In this document: in pieces, positions 52,849 to 61,558 of the stretch
Layout: every line of letters starts with the position of its first letter
How positions within the stretch are numbered: position 1 is the stretch's first letter
NCBI RefSeq assembly: GCF_014230465.1
Contig: NZ_JAAXCY010000006.1
Coordinates: 368,822-432,821, forward strand
Origin: Pseudomonas cremoris
Lineage (GTDB): Bacteria > Pseudomonadota > Gammaproteobacteria > Pseudomonadales > Pseudomonadaceae
DNA length: 64,000 nucleotides
Direction of reading: 5' to 3'
Made by a program: the position numbers and the translations under genes
The notes under the pieces: generated by a model
The model's database searches: none
Told to the model about the DNA's origin: nothing
Seen by the model: only the letters and a program-made list of their open reading frames with translations

Positions 52849-52875
52849 GGGGCGGTATGCTAGCATACGCGCCCC
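52849..52875. promoter_or_regulatory. Palindrome holding -10 boxes in both directions, serA/dehydrogenase promoter
   Basis: GTATGCTAGCATAC (52855-52868) is a perfect palindrome, extended on both sides by GGGGCG and CGCCCC with one extra base. TATGCT occurs on both strands as a -10-like hexamer; on the plus strand TTGGGC (52832-52837) stands 18 bp before it. It is 118 bp from serA and about 76 bp from the divergent gene. Confidence 0.55.
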
Positions 52876-52943
52876 GCTAAACACCTATTCCTGCGACGTG
52901 AAGCGTTCTCAGGATGACCATGAATTGTTCGAGAGTTCTGTCG

Positions 52944-54338
52944 ATGACCCATCCTGCCCTGATTGATGAGCTAAAGACCCTGGTTGAGCCCGGCAAAGTG
53001 CTGACCGACGCCGACTCCCTGGAGGCTTACGGCAAGGATTGGACCAAGCACTTCGCACCCGCGCCGACCGCCATCGTCTTCCCCAAGACCATCGAGCAGG
53101 TCCAGGCGATTGTGCGTTGGGCCAATGAACACAAGGTGGCGCTGGTGCCATCGGGTGGACGTACCGGCCTGTCGGCCGCCGCTGTAGCCGCCAATGGCGA
53201 AGTGGTCGTGTCGTTCGACTATATGAACCAGATCCTCGACGTGAACCTCACCGACCGCACCGCCGTGTGCCAGCCGGGCGTGGTCACCAAGCAATTGCAG
53301 AACGTCGCCGAAGAGAAGGGCCTGTACTACCCGGTAGATTTTGCTTCGTCCGGTTCCAGCCAGATTGGCGGCAATATCGGCACCAATGCCGGCGGGATCA
53401 AGGTGATTCGCTACGGCATGACCCGTAACTGGGTGGCCGGCATGAAAGTCGTCACCGGTAAGGGCGACGTACTGGAACTGAACCGCGACCTGATCAAGAA
53501 CGCCACCGGCTACGACATGCGCCAGCTATTCATCGGCGCTGAAGGCACCCTGGGCTTTGTGGTCGAAGCCACCATGCGCCTGGACCGTGCGCCGAAAAAC
53601 CTCACCGCCATGGTGCTCGGTACCACCGATTTCGACTCGATCATGCCGGTATTGCACGCGTTTCAGAGCAAGCTGGACCTGACCGCCTTTGAGTTCTTCT
53701 CCGACAAGGCCCTGGCCAAGGTCCTCGGCCGTGGCGACGTACCAGCGCCGTTTGAAACCGAATGCCCGTTCTACGCCCTGCTGGAATTCGAAGCCACCAC
53801 CGAAGAAGTCGCCAACCATGCCCTGGAAACCTTCGAGCATTGCGTGGAGCAGGGCTGGGTGCTGGACGGTGTGATGAGCCAGAGCGAAACCCAGCTGCAT
53901 AACCTGTGGAAACTGCGCGAGTACATCTCCGAGACCATTTCCCACTGGACGCCGTACAAGAACGACATTTCGGTCACTGTCTCCAAAGTGCCAGCGTTCT
54001 TGAAAGAAATTGACGCGATCGTCGGCGAACACTATCCGGACTTCGAAATCGTCTGGTTCGGCCACATCGGCGACGGCAACCTGCACTTGAACATCCTCAA
54101 GCCGGAAAACCTGAGCAAGGACGAGTTCTTCGCCAAGTGCGCCACCGTGAACAAGTGGGTATTTGAAACCGTTGAGAAGTACAACGGTTCGATCTCCGCC
54201 GAACACGGCGTGGGCATGACCAAGCGCGACTACCTGACCTACAGCCGCTCGCCGGTTGAAATCGAATACATGAAGGCAGTCAAAGCGGTGTTCGACCCGA
54301 ACGGGATCATGAACCCTGGCAAGATCTTCGCTGTTTAA
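52944..54338 (+). CDS. FAD-binding D-2-hydroxyacid dehydrogenase (D-2-hydroxyglutarate dehydrogenase type)
   Basis: A 464-residue flavoprotein of the FAD-oxidase family. The PP-loop FAD domain is about residues 40-220 (PTAIVFPKTIEQVQAIVRWA, PSGGRTGLSAAAVAANGEVV, SSGSSQIGGNIGTNAGGIKV), and the C-terminal cap has FGHIGDGNLHLNILKP and SISAEHGVGMTKRDYL with metal-binding histidines. Family members oxidise D-2-hydroxyglutarate, D-malate or D-lactate. Divergence from serA fits removal of the 2-hydroxyglutarate that SerA makes, as shown in P. stutzeri-type systems. ATG 52944 chosen over 52914 by family length. Confidence 0.9.
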   Translation: MTHPALIDELKTLVEPGKVLTDADSLEAYGKDWTKHFAPAPTAIVFPKTIEQVQAIVRWANEHKVALVPSGGRTGLSAAAVAANGEVVVSFDYMNQILDVNLTDRTAVCQPGVVTKQLQNVAEEKGLYYPVDFASSGSSQIGGNIGTNAGGIKVIRYGMTRNWVAGMKVVTGKGDVLELNRDLIKNATGYDMRQLFIGAEGTLGFVVEATMRLDRAPKNLTAMVLGTTDFDSIMPVLHAFQSKLDLTAFEFFSDKALAKVLGRGDVPAPFETECPFYALLEFEATTEEVANHALETFEHCVEQGWVLDGVMSQSETQLHNLWKLREYISETISHWTPYKNDISVTVSKVPAFLKEIDAIVGEHYPDFEIVWFGHIGDGNLHLNILKPENLSKDEFFAKCATVNKWVFETVEKYNGSISAEHGVGMTKRDYLTYSRSPVEIEYMKAVKAVFDPNGIMNPGKIFAV

Positions 54339-54360
54339 TCGCCCCTGAAGGAGTCGTTCC

Positions 54361-55026
54361 ATGAGCTACCAGCACAAGTATGTCGACGGCACCAACATCC
54401 ACTTTCCGGTCGGGAAAGTGGTGTGTATCGGGCGTAACTACGCCGAACATGCCAAGGAACTGGACAACCCGGTGCCGACTGAACCGTTACTGTTCATCAA
54501 GCCGGGCAGCTGCGTGGTAGCGTTGGAAGGTGGTTTCGCCATCCCGACCGAGCGCGGTTCGGTGCACTACGAAGCGGAAATTGCGGTGTTGATCGGCAAG
54601 CCGCTGTCGACCAAGCCAAGCCGTGAAGAAGTGCTGGACGCCATCTCCGGCTTCGCTCCGGCCCTGGACCTGACTCTGCGCGACAAGCAGGCCGAGCTGA
54701 AAGCCAAGGGCCTGCCGTGGGAAATCGCCAAGTCCTTCGACGGCGCTGCGGTGATCGCACCGTTCGTCGTGGGCAGCACCTTCCCGGACCTTACCGACAT
54801 CGGCATCCGCCTGACCATCAATGGCGAAGTGCGCCAGGACGGCAACAGCTCGCAGATGCTCAACCCGATCATCCCGATGATCCAGCACATGGCCGGCTGC
54901 TTCTCGCTGCAGGCCGGTGATGTGATCCTCACCGGTACGCCGGCTGGCGTGGGCCCACTGAATGTGGGGGATGAGTTGGTGTTGGAGTTGGCGGGTGTGA
55001 ATAGCTTTGAGAGCGTTGTTCGCTAA
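54361..55026 (+). CDS. Fumarylacetoacetate hydrolase family protein
   Basis: A 221-residue cytoplasmic enzyme of the FAH superfamily. KVVCIGRNYAEHAKELDNPV near residue 20, FIKPGSCVVALEG, the metal site VHYEAEIAVLIGKPLSTKPS, FAPALDLTLRDKQAELKAKG, and LTGTPAGVGPLNVGDEL are typical of small acylpyruvase/oxaloacetate decarboxylase-type members (YcgM). It follows the dehydrogenase by 22 bp and is probably in the same transcript; a joint role in 2-oxo/2-hydroxyacid clean-up is inference. Confidence 0.9.
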   Translation: MSYQHKYVDGTNIHFPVGKVVCIGRNYAEHAKELDNPVPTEPLLFIKPGSCVVALEGGFAIPTERGSVHYEAEIAVLIGKPLSTKPSREEVLDAISGFAPALDLTLRDKQAELKAKGLPWEIAKSFDGAAVIAPFVVGSTFPDLTDIGIRLTINGEVRQDGNSSQMLNPIIPMIQHMAGCFSLQAGDVILTGTPAGVGPLNVGDELVLELAGVNSFESVVR

Positions 55027-55050
55027 GCACTGACTAAACGCGGTCAAAAA

Positions 55051-55139
55051 TGTGGGAGCGGGCTTGCTCGCGAAGGCGGTGTGTCAGTCGAAGATTTTTC
55101 AACTGAACCACCGCCTTCGCGAGCAAGCCCGCTCCCACA
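55051..55139. repeat. REPIN
   Basis: Inverted pair TGTGGGAGCGGGCTTGCTCG ... GAGCAAGCCCGCTCCCACA with inner arms GAAGGCGGTGTGTCAGT and ACTGAACCACCGCCTTC. After the stop of the FAH-family gene. Confidence 0.9.
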
Positions 55140-55277
55140 TTGGTTTGTGTGTGTCCAAAAGATCCAGTCCTTTGCATTTTTTTCACACACCATCCGGATA
55201 ATTCCCAGCCTTATTGCGCGCGGGCCTCTTGATCCTGTGCTATCACCTAACGCTGACTTCCCGGAAAAAAGCCCCCA

Positions 55278-56204
55278 ATGGCCGTCACTCTGCCTACCGT
55301 CACCCCCAAGCCGCGTTCCCGCTTTGCCCTGCGCTGGTATTCCTGGCTGCTGCTGGTCGGCGTGATTGCCTATGGCGTTTCGTGGGCCATGCATTGGGAT
55401 GATCGCGGCTTGCTGTGGGTCGCCGAGCGCTTCGAAAGCCCCGCCGAGCGCCAGGAAAGTGTATGGCTGCCCGACTACCAGGCAGTCATCGACGCCAAGG
55501 TGTTGCCGGGGATGGAGAAGGATGAAGCCTCCGACGTCTCCTACAACCCCCAGACCAAAACCCTGTTTTCCGTGATGGGCAAAAACCCGTTCCTGGTCGA
55601 GTTGAGCCTGCAAGGCGACGTGCTGCGCAAGATGCCGCTGAACGGTTGGGACAACCCAGAAGGCGTGACGGTCATGGAAAACGGCCTGATGGCTGTGGTC
55701 GACGAACGCCAGCACCTGATGACCATCATCAAGGTCGACGCCAGCACTGCCCAACTGAACAAGGCTGATTTCCCCAGTTACGACCTGGGGCCATCCAAGA
55801 ACCAGAACAAAGCCTTTGAAGGCGTTACCTGGGACAAGCGCAACCAGCAGATCATCCTGGGCGAAGAGCGCCCACCGGCGTTGTTCACCTGGAAAAGCGA
55901 TGGCAGCCAGACACTCGTTGGCGACAAGCAAAAGCTGACCAGCACCGAGCTGGATATGCGTAACCTATCTGCCCTGGCGATCGACCCGCGTACCGGTCAC
56001 TTGCTGGTGCTTTCTGCCGACTCCCACCTGCTGCTGGAGTTGGATGAAAAGGGCGAGCAAGTCAGCTTCATGACCTTGCTTGGTGGTTTCAATGGCCTCA
56101 AGAACACGATTCCCCGCGCCGAAGGCGTGACCATGGACGAAAACGGCACGCTGTACATGGTCAGTGAGCCGAACCTGTTCTATCGCTTCGAAAAGCAGAA
56201 ATAA
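55278..56204 (+). CDS. SdiA-regulated-domain membrane-anchored protein, copy 1
   Basis: A 308-residue protein with one N-terminal membrane segment (WYSWLLLVGVIAYGVSWAMH) and a periplasmic beta-propeller-like domain of the SdiA-regulated (YjiK) family. DEASDVSYNPQTKTLFSVMG, EGVTVMENGLMAVVDERQHL, NKAFEGVTWDKRNQQIILGE and AEGVTMDENGTLYMVSEPNL are repeated blade-like units with the E-G-V/L-T/A motif. It ends FYRFEKQK. The next gene is a paralogue. Start ATG 55278, just after a CGGAAAAAAG stretch. Function unknown; the family name comes from an E. coli gene under SdiA. Confidence 0.87.
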   Translation: MAVTLPTVTPKPRSRFALRWYSWLLLVGVIAYGVSWAMHWDDRGLLWVAERFESPAERQESVWLPDYQAVIDAKVLPGMEKDEASDVSYNPQTKTLFSVMGKNPFLVELSLQGDVLRKMPLNGWDNPEGVTVMENGLMAVVDERQHLMTIIKVDASTAQLNKADFPSYDLGPSKNQNKAFEGVTWDKRNQQIILGEERPPALFTWKSDGSQTLVGDKQKLTSTELDMRNLSALAIDPRTGHLLVLSADSHLLLELDEKGEQVSFMTLLGGFNGLKNTIPRAEGVTMDENGTLYMVSEPNLFYRFEKQK

Positions 56205-56325
56205 CGCACCGGTTACGTCGGATAGTTCTCAAAGAACGGCATTCGCCAGACATCCGGGCGCGTTTAAGTTTAAATTCAGACGGGCGTGATATTCCTTCGC
56301 CACTTTTTGCTCTTGAGCCCGTCCG

Positions 56326-57249
56326 ATGCGTCGATTTTCCCGCCCCAAACCCATCCTGATTATGCTTGCGCTGATCGCCCTGATCAGTGCCGGGGCCGTT
56401 GCGCAGCACTTTCGCCTGTTCGAGCGCGCCTGGTTCAACTTTCAGGCGTGGCGCCAGCCGACCGATGAGCGTTCCATTGGCCTGGGCGAATACCGTGTAG
56501 CCCTGGAAGCCAAGGTGATCGATGGATTGAACGACGACGTCTCGGCTCTTACCTACGACCCTGTGCGCAAAAGCCTGTTTACCGTCACCAATAAAAACCC
56601 CGAGCTGATCGAATTGTCCTTGGAAGGCGATATCCTGCGGCGTATTCCGTTGGTGGGGTTTGGCGATGCGGAGGCCGTCGAGTTCATCAGCGACAACATC
56701 TATGTGATCAGTGATGAGCGTCAGCAGCGGCTGATCAAGGTGCATGTGGACGACGACACCCAGTTCCTCGACGCCGCCGATGCAGAGCAAATGACACTGG
56801 GCCTGCATGTCGGCGGCAACAAAGGCTTTGAGGGCCTGGCTTACGATTCGGTGGGCAAGCGCCTGTTCGTAGCCAAGGAGCGCGACCCGATGCTGATCTA
56901 CGAGGTCCACGGGTTTCCCCATTTCAAGCCGGAAAAAACCTATTCGGTGCACGTGATCAACAATCCCAAGCGCGACGCCGGGTTGTTTGTGCGTGACCTG
57001 TCGAGCCTGCAATACGATGAGCGCAGCGGCCATTTACTGGCGCTGTCGGATGAGTCGTTTCTGGTGTTGGAGCTGGATATCGACGGTCGTCCGTTGAGCA
57101 GTTTGTCGCTGCTCAGTGGGCGTCATGGCTTGAAGAAGCGGGTGCCTCAGGCGGAAGGGATCGCGATGGATGATGACGGTAACTTGTACCTGACCAGCGA
57201 GCCGAACCTGTTCTACGTGTTCAAGAAACCTGAAACGACGCAAAATTAA
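56326..57249 (+). CDS. SdiA-regulated-domain membrane-anchored protein, copy 2
   Basis: A 307-residue paralogue of the preceding gene with the same plan: basic start and membrane segment (RPKPILIMLALIALISAGAV), then propeller units NDDVSALTYDPVRKSLFTVT, AEAVEFISDNIYVISDERQQ, NKGFEGLAYDSVGKRLFVAK and AEGIAMDDDGNLYLTSEPNL, ending FYVFKKPETTQN. Order of units is identical, so the pair arose by tandem duplication, though residues have diverged strongly. The 121-bp gap has no terminator. Function unknown. Confidence 0.87.
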   Translation: MRRFSRPKPILIMLALIALISAGAVAQHFRLFERAWFNFQAWRQPTDERSIGLGEYRVALEAKVIDGLNDDVSALTYDPVRKSLFTVTNKNPELIELSLEGDILRRIPLVGFGDAEAVEFISDNIYVISDERQQRLIKVHVDDDTQFLDAADAEQMTLGLHVGGNKGFEGLAYDSVGKRLFVAKERDPMLIYEVHGFPHFKPEKTYSVHVINNPKRDAGLFVRDLSSLQYDERSGHLLALSDESFLVLELDIDGRPLSSLSLLSGRHGLKKRVPQAEGIAMDDDGNLYLTSEPNLFYVFKKPETTQN

Positions 57250-57337
57250 TGTGGGAGCGGGCTTGCTCGCGAATGCGGTGTGTCAGTCAAAGCATTTCCA
57301 GCTGAACCACCGCATTCGCGAGCAAGCCCGCTCCCAC
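57250..57337. repeat. REPIN between convergent gene and rpiA
   Basis: Inverted pair TGTGGGAGCGGGCTTGCTCG ... CGAGCAAGCCCGCTCCCAC, inner arms GAATGCGGTGTGTCAGT and GCTGAACCACCGCATTC. It starts one base after the stop codon of copy 2. Confidence 0.9.
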
Positions 57338-57365
57338 CAAAGCCCACTCCAACTTTAGGCGTGCA

Positions 57366-58037
57366 TTAGGCCTTGAGGGTTTTTACGCCTTCCGAGGTGC
57401 CCAGCAGCAGTACATCCGCCGGACGTGCCGCAAACAAACCGTTAGTCACCACGCCCACGATGGCATTGATCTGCGTCTCAAGCTCCACCGGGTTGGTGAT
57501 CTGCATGTTGAACACATCCAGGATGATGTTGCCGTTGTCGGTCAACACACCTTCACGGTAAACCGGGTCGCCGCCCAGTTTCACCAACTCGCGGGCCACG
57601 TGGCTGCGGGCCATCGGGATCACTTCCACCGGCAGTGGGAACGCGCCGAGTACCGGCACCAGCTTGCTGGCGTCGGCAATGCAGATGAAGGTCTTGGCCA
57701 CGGCTGCGACGATCTTCTCGCGGGTCAGGGCTGCGCCGCCGCCTTTGATCAGGTTCAGGTGCTCGTCGCTTTCATCGGCGCCGTCAATGTAGAACTCCAG
57801 GTCGCTCACGGTATTGAGCTCGTACACCGGAATGCCATGGCCTTTAAGGCGCGCGGCGGTGGCTTCGGAGCTGGCCACGGCGCCGTCAAACGCGCCCTTG
57901 TGCTGGGCCAGCGCATCGATAAAGCAGTTGGCGGTGGAGCCGGTGCCGACACCGACGATGCTCTTGTCGTCGAGTTTTGGAAGGATTAAATCGACGGCGG
58001 CTTGGGCCACTGCCTGTTTGAGTTGATCCTGGGTCAT
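57366..58037 (-). CDS. rpiA: Ribose-5-phosphate isomerase A
   Basis: A 223-residue cytoplasmic enzyme that interconverts ribose-5-phosphate and ribulose-5-phosphate. The phosphate-binding loop is [16 protein letters not shown] near residue 30; [20 protein letters not shown] carries the catalytic aspartates, and lysine/glutamate residues follow in [11 protein letters not shown]. Length is that of RpiA (219 in E. coli). ATG 58037 begins [19 protein letters not shown]. It is divergent from ilvA, with 138 bp between. Confidence 0.95.
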   Translation of the reverse strand: MTQDQLKQAVAQAAVDLILPKLDDKSIVGVGTGSTANCFIDALAQHKGAFDGAVASSEATAARLKGHGIPVYELNTVSDLEFYIDGADESDEHLNLIKGGGAALTREKIVAAVAKTFICIADASKLVPVLGAFPLPVEVIPMARSHVARELVKLGGDPVYREGVLTDNGNIILDVFNMQITNPVELETQINAIVGVVTNGLFAARPADVLLLGTSEGVKTLKA

Positions 58038-58113
58038 GCGGGCTCCGGAACGGGCGGGGAGTTATCGAGGGGCGCGAGTATAACCCAACAAAACCTCTGG
58101 ATTCGTGTGGTCG

Positions 58114-58130
58114 CCCGGCCAAAAGCCGGG
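58114..58130. other. Small hairpin in the rpiA-ilvA divergent region
   Basis: CCCGGC-CAAAA-GCCGGG, perfect six-base stem. TTAGACT directly after it (58131-58137) resembles a -10 element for ilvA. Role not known. Confidence 0.45.
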
Positions 58131-58175
58131 TTAGACTCCTTGGCCCTGCCAAACCGTGAAAGTAGATGCCCGCCG

Positions 58176-59690
<1,515 letters not shown>

Positions 59691-59730
59691 ACGACTACGC
59701 TGATGGGGCGGCCTTTAAGGAAGACGACAC

Positions 59731-60144
59731 ATGGAAACCCTGACCACCCTGAAAGTTATCCACATCGCGGCCACTGTCTTGCTGCTGCTCAGCGGCCTGG
59801 GCCTGGCAATACTCGCCTGGCGCAAGCGCAGCGCCGGTCCAGCGTTGACGGTGCAGCGTCCGTGGGCGTTCGTATGGTTGTTGATGGGGGTTTGCGTGGT
59901 CAGCATGCCGTTTACCGGCTGGTGGCTGGTGCACCTGATTGGCTGGCCATTGGGGCAGACCTGGATCCTGGGCTCCAGCATCCTCTATACCGTGGCGGCG
60001 CTGGCGTGGTTCTGGCTGGTGGCGCGGCTTAATCGCCTACGCAGGGGCGAGGGCGGTAGCTTGAATTTCACCCTGGTGCTGGCGGTGGTCAGCCTGGTGG
60101 GGTTTGTGGCGATTGCGGGGCTTATGGGCGCCAAGCCGGTTTAG
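59731..60144 (+). CDS. DUF2269-family integral membrane protein
   Basis: A 137-residue protein with four membrane segments: VIHIAATVLLLLSGLGLAIL, FVWLLMGVCVVSMPFTGWWL, ILGSSILYTVAALAWFWLVA and FTLVLAVVSLVGFVAIAGLM. The first-helix histidine (LKVIHIAA) and overall plan match DUF2269. No function established. It follows ilvA by 40 bp in the same direction. Confidence 0.8.
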   Translation: METLTTLKVIHIAATVLLLLSGLGLAILAWRKRSAGPALTVQRPWAFVWLLMGVCVVSMPFTGWWLVHLIGWPLGQTWILGSSILYTVAALAWFWLVARLNRLRRGEGGSLNFTLVLAVVSLVGFVAIAGLMGAKPV

Positions 60145-60165
60145 GGCGTTAGACCGAGTCGCTTT

Positions 60166-60250
60166 CATTCGCGAGCAAGCCCGCTCCCACACTTGACCGA
60201 GTTCCAGCATGAGAATGCGGTCGAATGTGGGAGCGGGCTTGCTCGCGAAG
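60166..60250. repeat. Tail-to-tail REP pair
   Basis: Inverted unit CATTCGCGAGCAAGCCCGCT CCCACA (60166-60191), spacer TTGACCGAGTTCC ... GAATGCGGTCGAA whose ends pair, direct unit TGTGGGAGCGGGCTTGCTCG (60226-60250). It lies between convergent genes. Confidence 0.88.
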
Positions 60251-60256
60251 AGGCCA

Positions 60257-60913
60257 TCAGCTACGCAAAGTAATCACCGGCCATCCGCGCTTTTCAGCCT
60301 CAGCCCGCAAATTCGGGTCCGGATCCACCGCTACCGCGTGGGTCACCTGCTCCAACAACGGCAAGTCATTCATTGAGTCGCTATAGAAGTAGCTGTCTTC
60401 CAGGCTGTATCCCGTTTCTTCCAACCACCGGTTCAAGCGCGTCACCTTGCCTTCACGGAAGCACGGCACGTCAGTGCTGCGCCCGGTATAGCGGCCGTTT
60501 TGCATCTCGCATTCAGTGGCGATCAGGGTTTCCACGCCCAGGCGCGCGGCGATCGGCGCGGTAACGAAACGGTTGGTGGCAGTGATGATCACCAGCTTGT
60601 CGCCGGCGGCGCGGTGTTTGGCCAGCAGTTCCTCAGCCAGGGGCAGCATCAGCGGGTCGATGCAGTCGCGCATGAAGTCACGGTGCCACTCCTCCAACTG
60701 GGCCATCTCGGTGCGGCCGAGGATTTCCAGGGAAAAGTTCAGGTAGGCGGCGTTGTCGAGTTTGCCGGCCAGGTAATCCTGGTAAAACTCGTCGTTGCGG
60801 GCCTTGTAGGCCACGGGGTCGAGAATCCCACGTTCACAGAGGTAATCGCCCCAAGCGTGATCGCTATCACCGCCGAGGAGGGTGTTGTCCAAGTCGAATA
60901 AAGCCAGGCGCAT
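60257..60913 (-). CDS. HAD-superfamily IB phosphatase (phosphoserine-phosphatase-like)
   Basis: A 218-residue cytoplasmic phosphatase. Motif [21 protein letters not shown] has the nucleophile D7 and acid D9; motif II threonine in [15 protein letters not shown]; motif III lysine in [16 protein letters not shown]; motif IV aspartates in [14 protein letters not shown]. Subfamily IB hydrolases include SerB and histidinol-phosphate phosphatases; the substrate cannot be decided here. It is divergent from rppH. Confidence 0.9.
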   Translation of the reverse strand: MRLALFDLDNTLLGGDSDHAWGDYLCERGILDPVAYKARNDEFYQDYLAGKLDNAAYLNFSLEILGRTEMAQLEEWHRDFMRDCIDPLMLPLAEELLAKHRAAGDKLVIITATNRFVTAPIAARLGVETLIATECEMQNGRYTGRSTDVPCFREGKVTRLNRWLEETGYSLEDSYFYSDSMNDLPLLEQVTHAVAVDPDPNLRAEAEKRGWPVITLRS

Positions 60914-61056
60914 TGCAGTTACTCGCTGAAAAGTCTGTAAAAAGGCGTCCAGAATACGGTCTTTTCACAAGAGTGCACATAAGGTAAGAAGCCTCGTTGC
61001 CGCTTGATCAACCTTTGTGGAACAATGCGGCGACATGCGTTTGCGAGGTTGTTGCC

Positions 61057-61536
61057 GTGATCGACCCCGATGGTTTCCGTCCTAATGTCGGGATTATTCT
61101 TACGAATGATGCCGGACAGGTGCTATGGGCTCGCCGAATCAACCAAGATGCCTGGCAGTTTCCTCAAGGCGGAATCAACCCCGATGAAACCCCTGAAGAC
61201 GCCTTGTACCGTGAGTTGAACGAAGAAGTCGGCCTTGAGCGCGAAGATGTGCAAATTCTGGCCTGTACCCGTGGCTGGTTGCGCTATCGTTTGCCGCAAC
61301 GCCTGGTGCGTACCCACAGCCAACCGCTGTGTATCGGCCAGAAGCAAAAATGGTTTCTCCTGCGCCTGATCTCGAACGAGCAGCGGGTGCGGATGGATTT
61401 GACCGGTAAACCGGAGTTCGATGGCTGGCGTTGGGTCAGCTATTGGTACCCGTTGGGCCAGGTGGTGACATTCAAGCGCGAAGTTTATCGTCGCGCTCTT
61501 AAAGAGCTTGCCCCGCGCCTTTTAGTGCGCGACTGA
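61057..61536 (+). CDS. rppH: RNA 5'-pyrophosphohydrolase (Nudix)
   Basis: A 159-residue cytoplasmic enzyme that removes pyrophosphate from 5' ends of mRNA and so starts decay. The start is GTG at 61057 ([20 protein letters not shown]), which gives the standard N-terminus; a longer frame opens at 60997 but has no homology-like features. The Nudix box is [12 protein letters not shown] followed by [12 protein letters not shown] near residues 38-60, with the catalytic EEx[20 protein letters not shown] continues as in E. coli RppH. ptsP follows after 22 bp, the conserved pairing in gammaproteobacteria. Confidence 0.94.
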   Translation: MIDPDGFRPNVGIILTNDAGQVLWARRINQDAWQFPQGGINPDETPEDALYRELNEEVGLEREDVQILACTRGWLRYRLPQRLVRTHSQPLCIGQKQKWFLLRLISNEQRVRMDLTGKPEFDGWRWVSYWYPLGQVVTFKREVYRRALKELAPRLLVRD

Positions 61537-61558
61537 CGACGGAGTTCGACCCCGAGCC

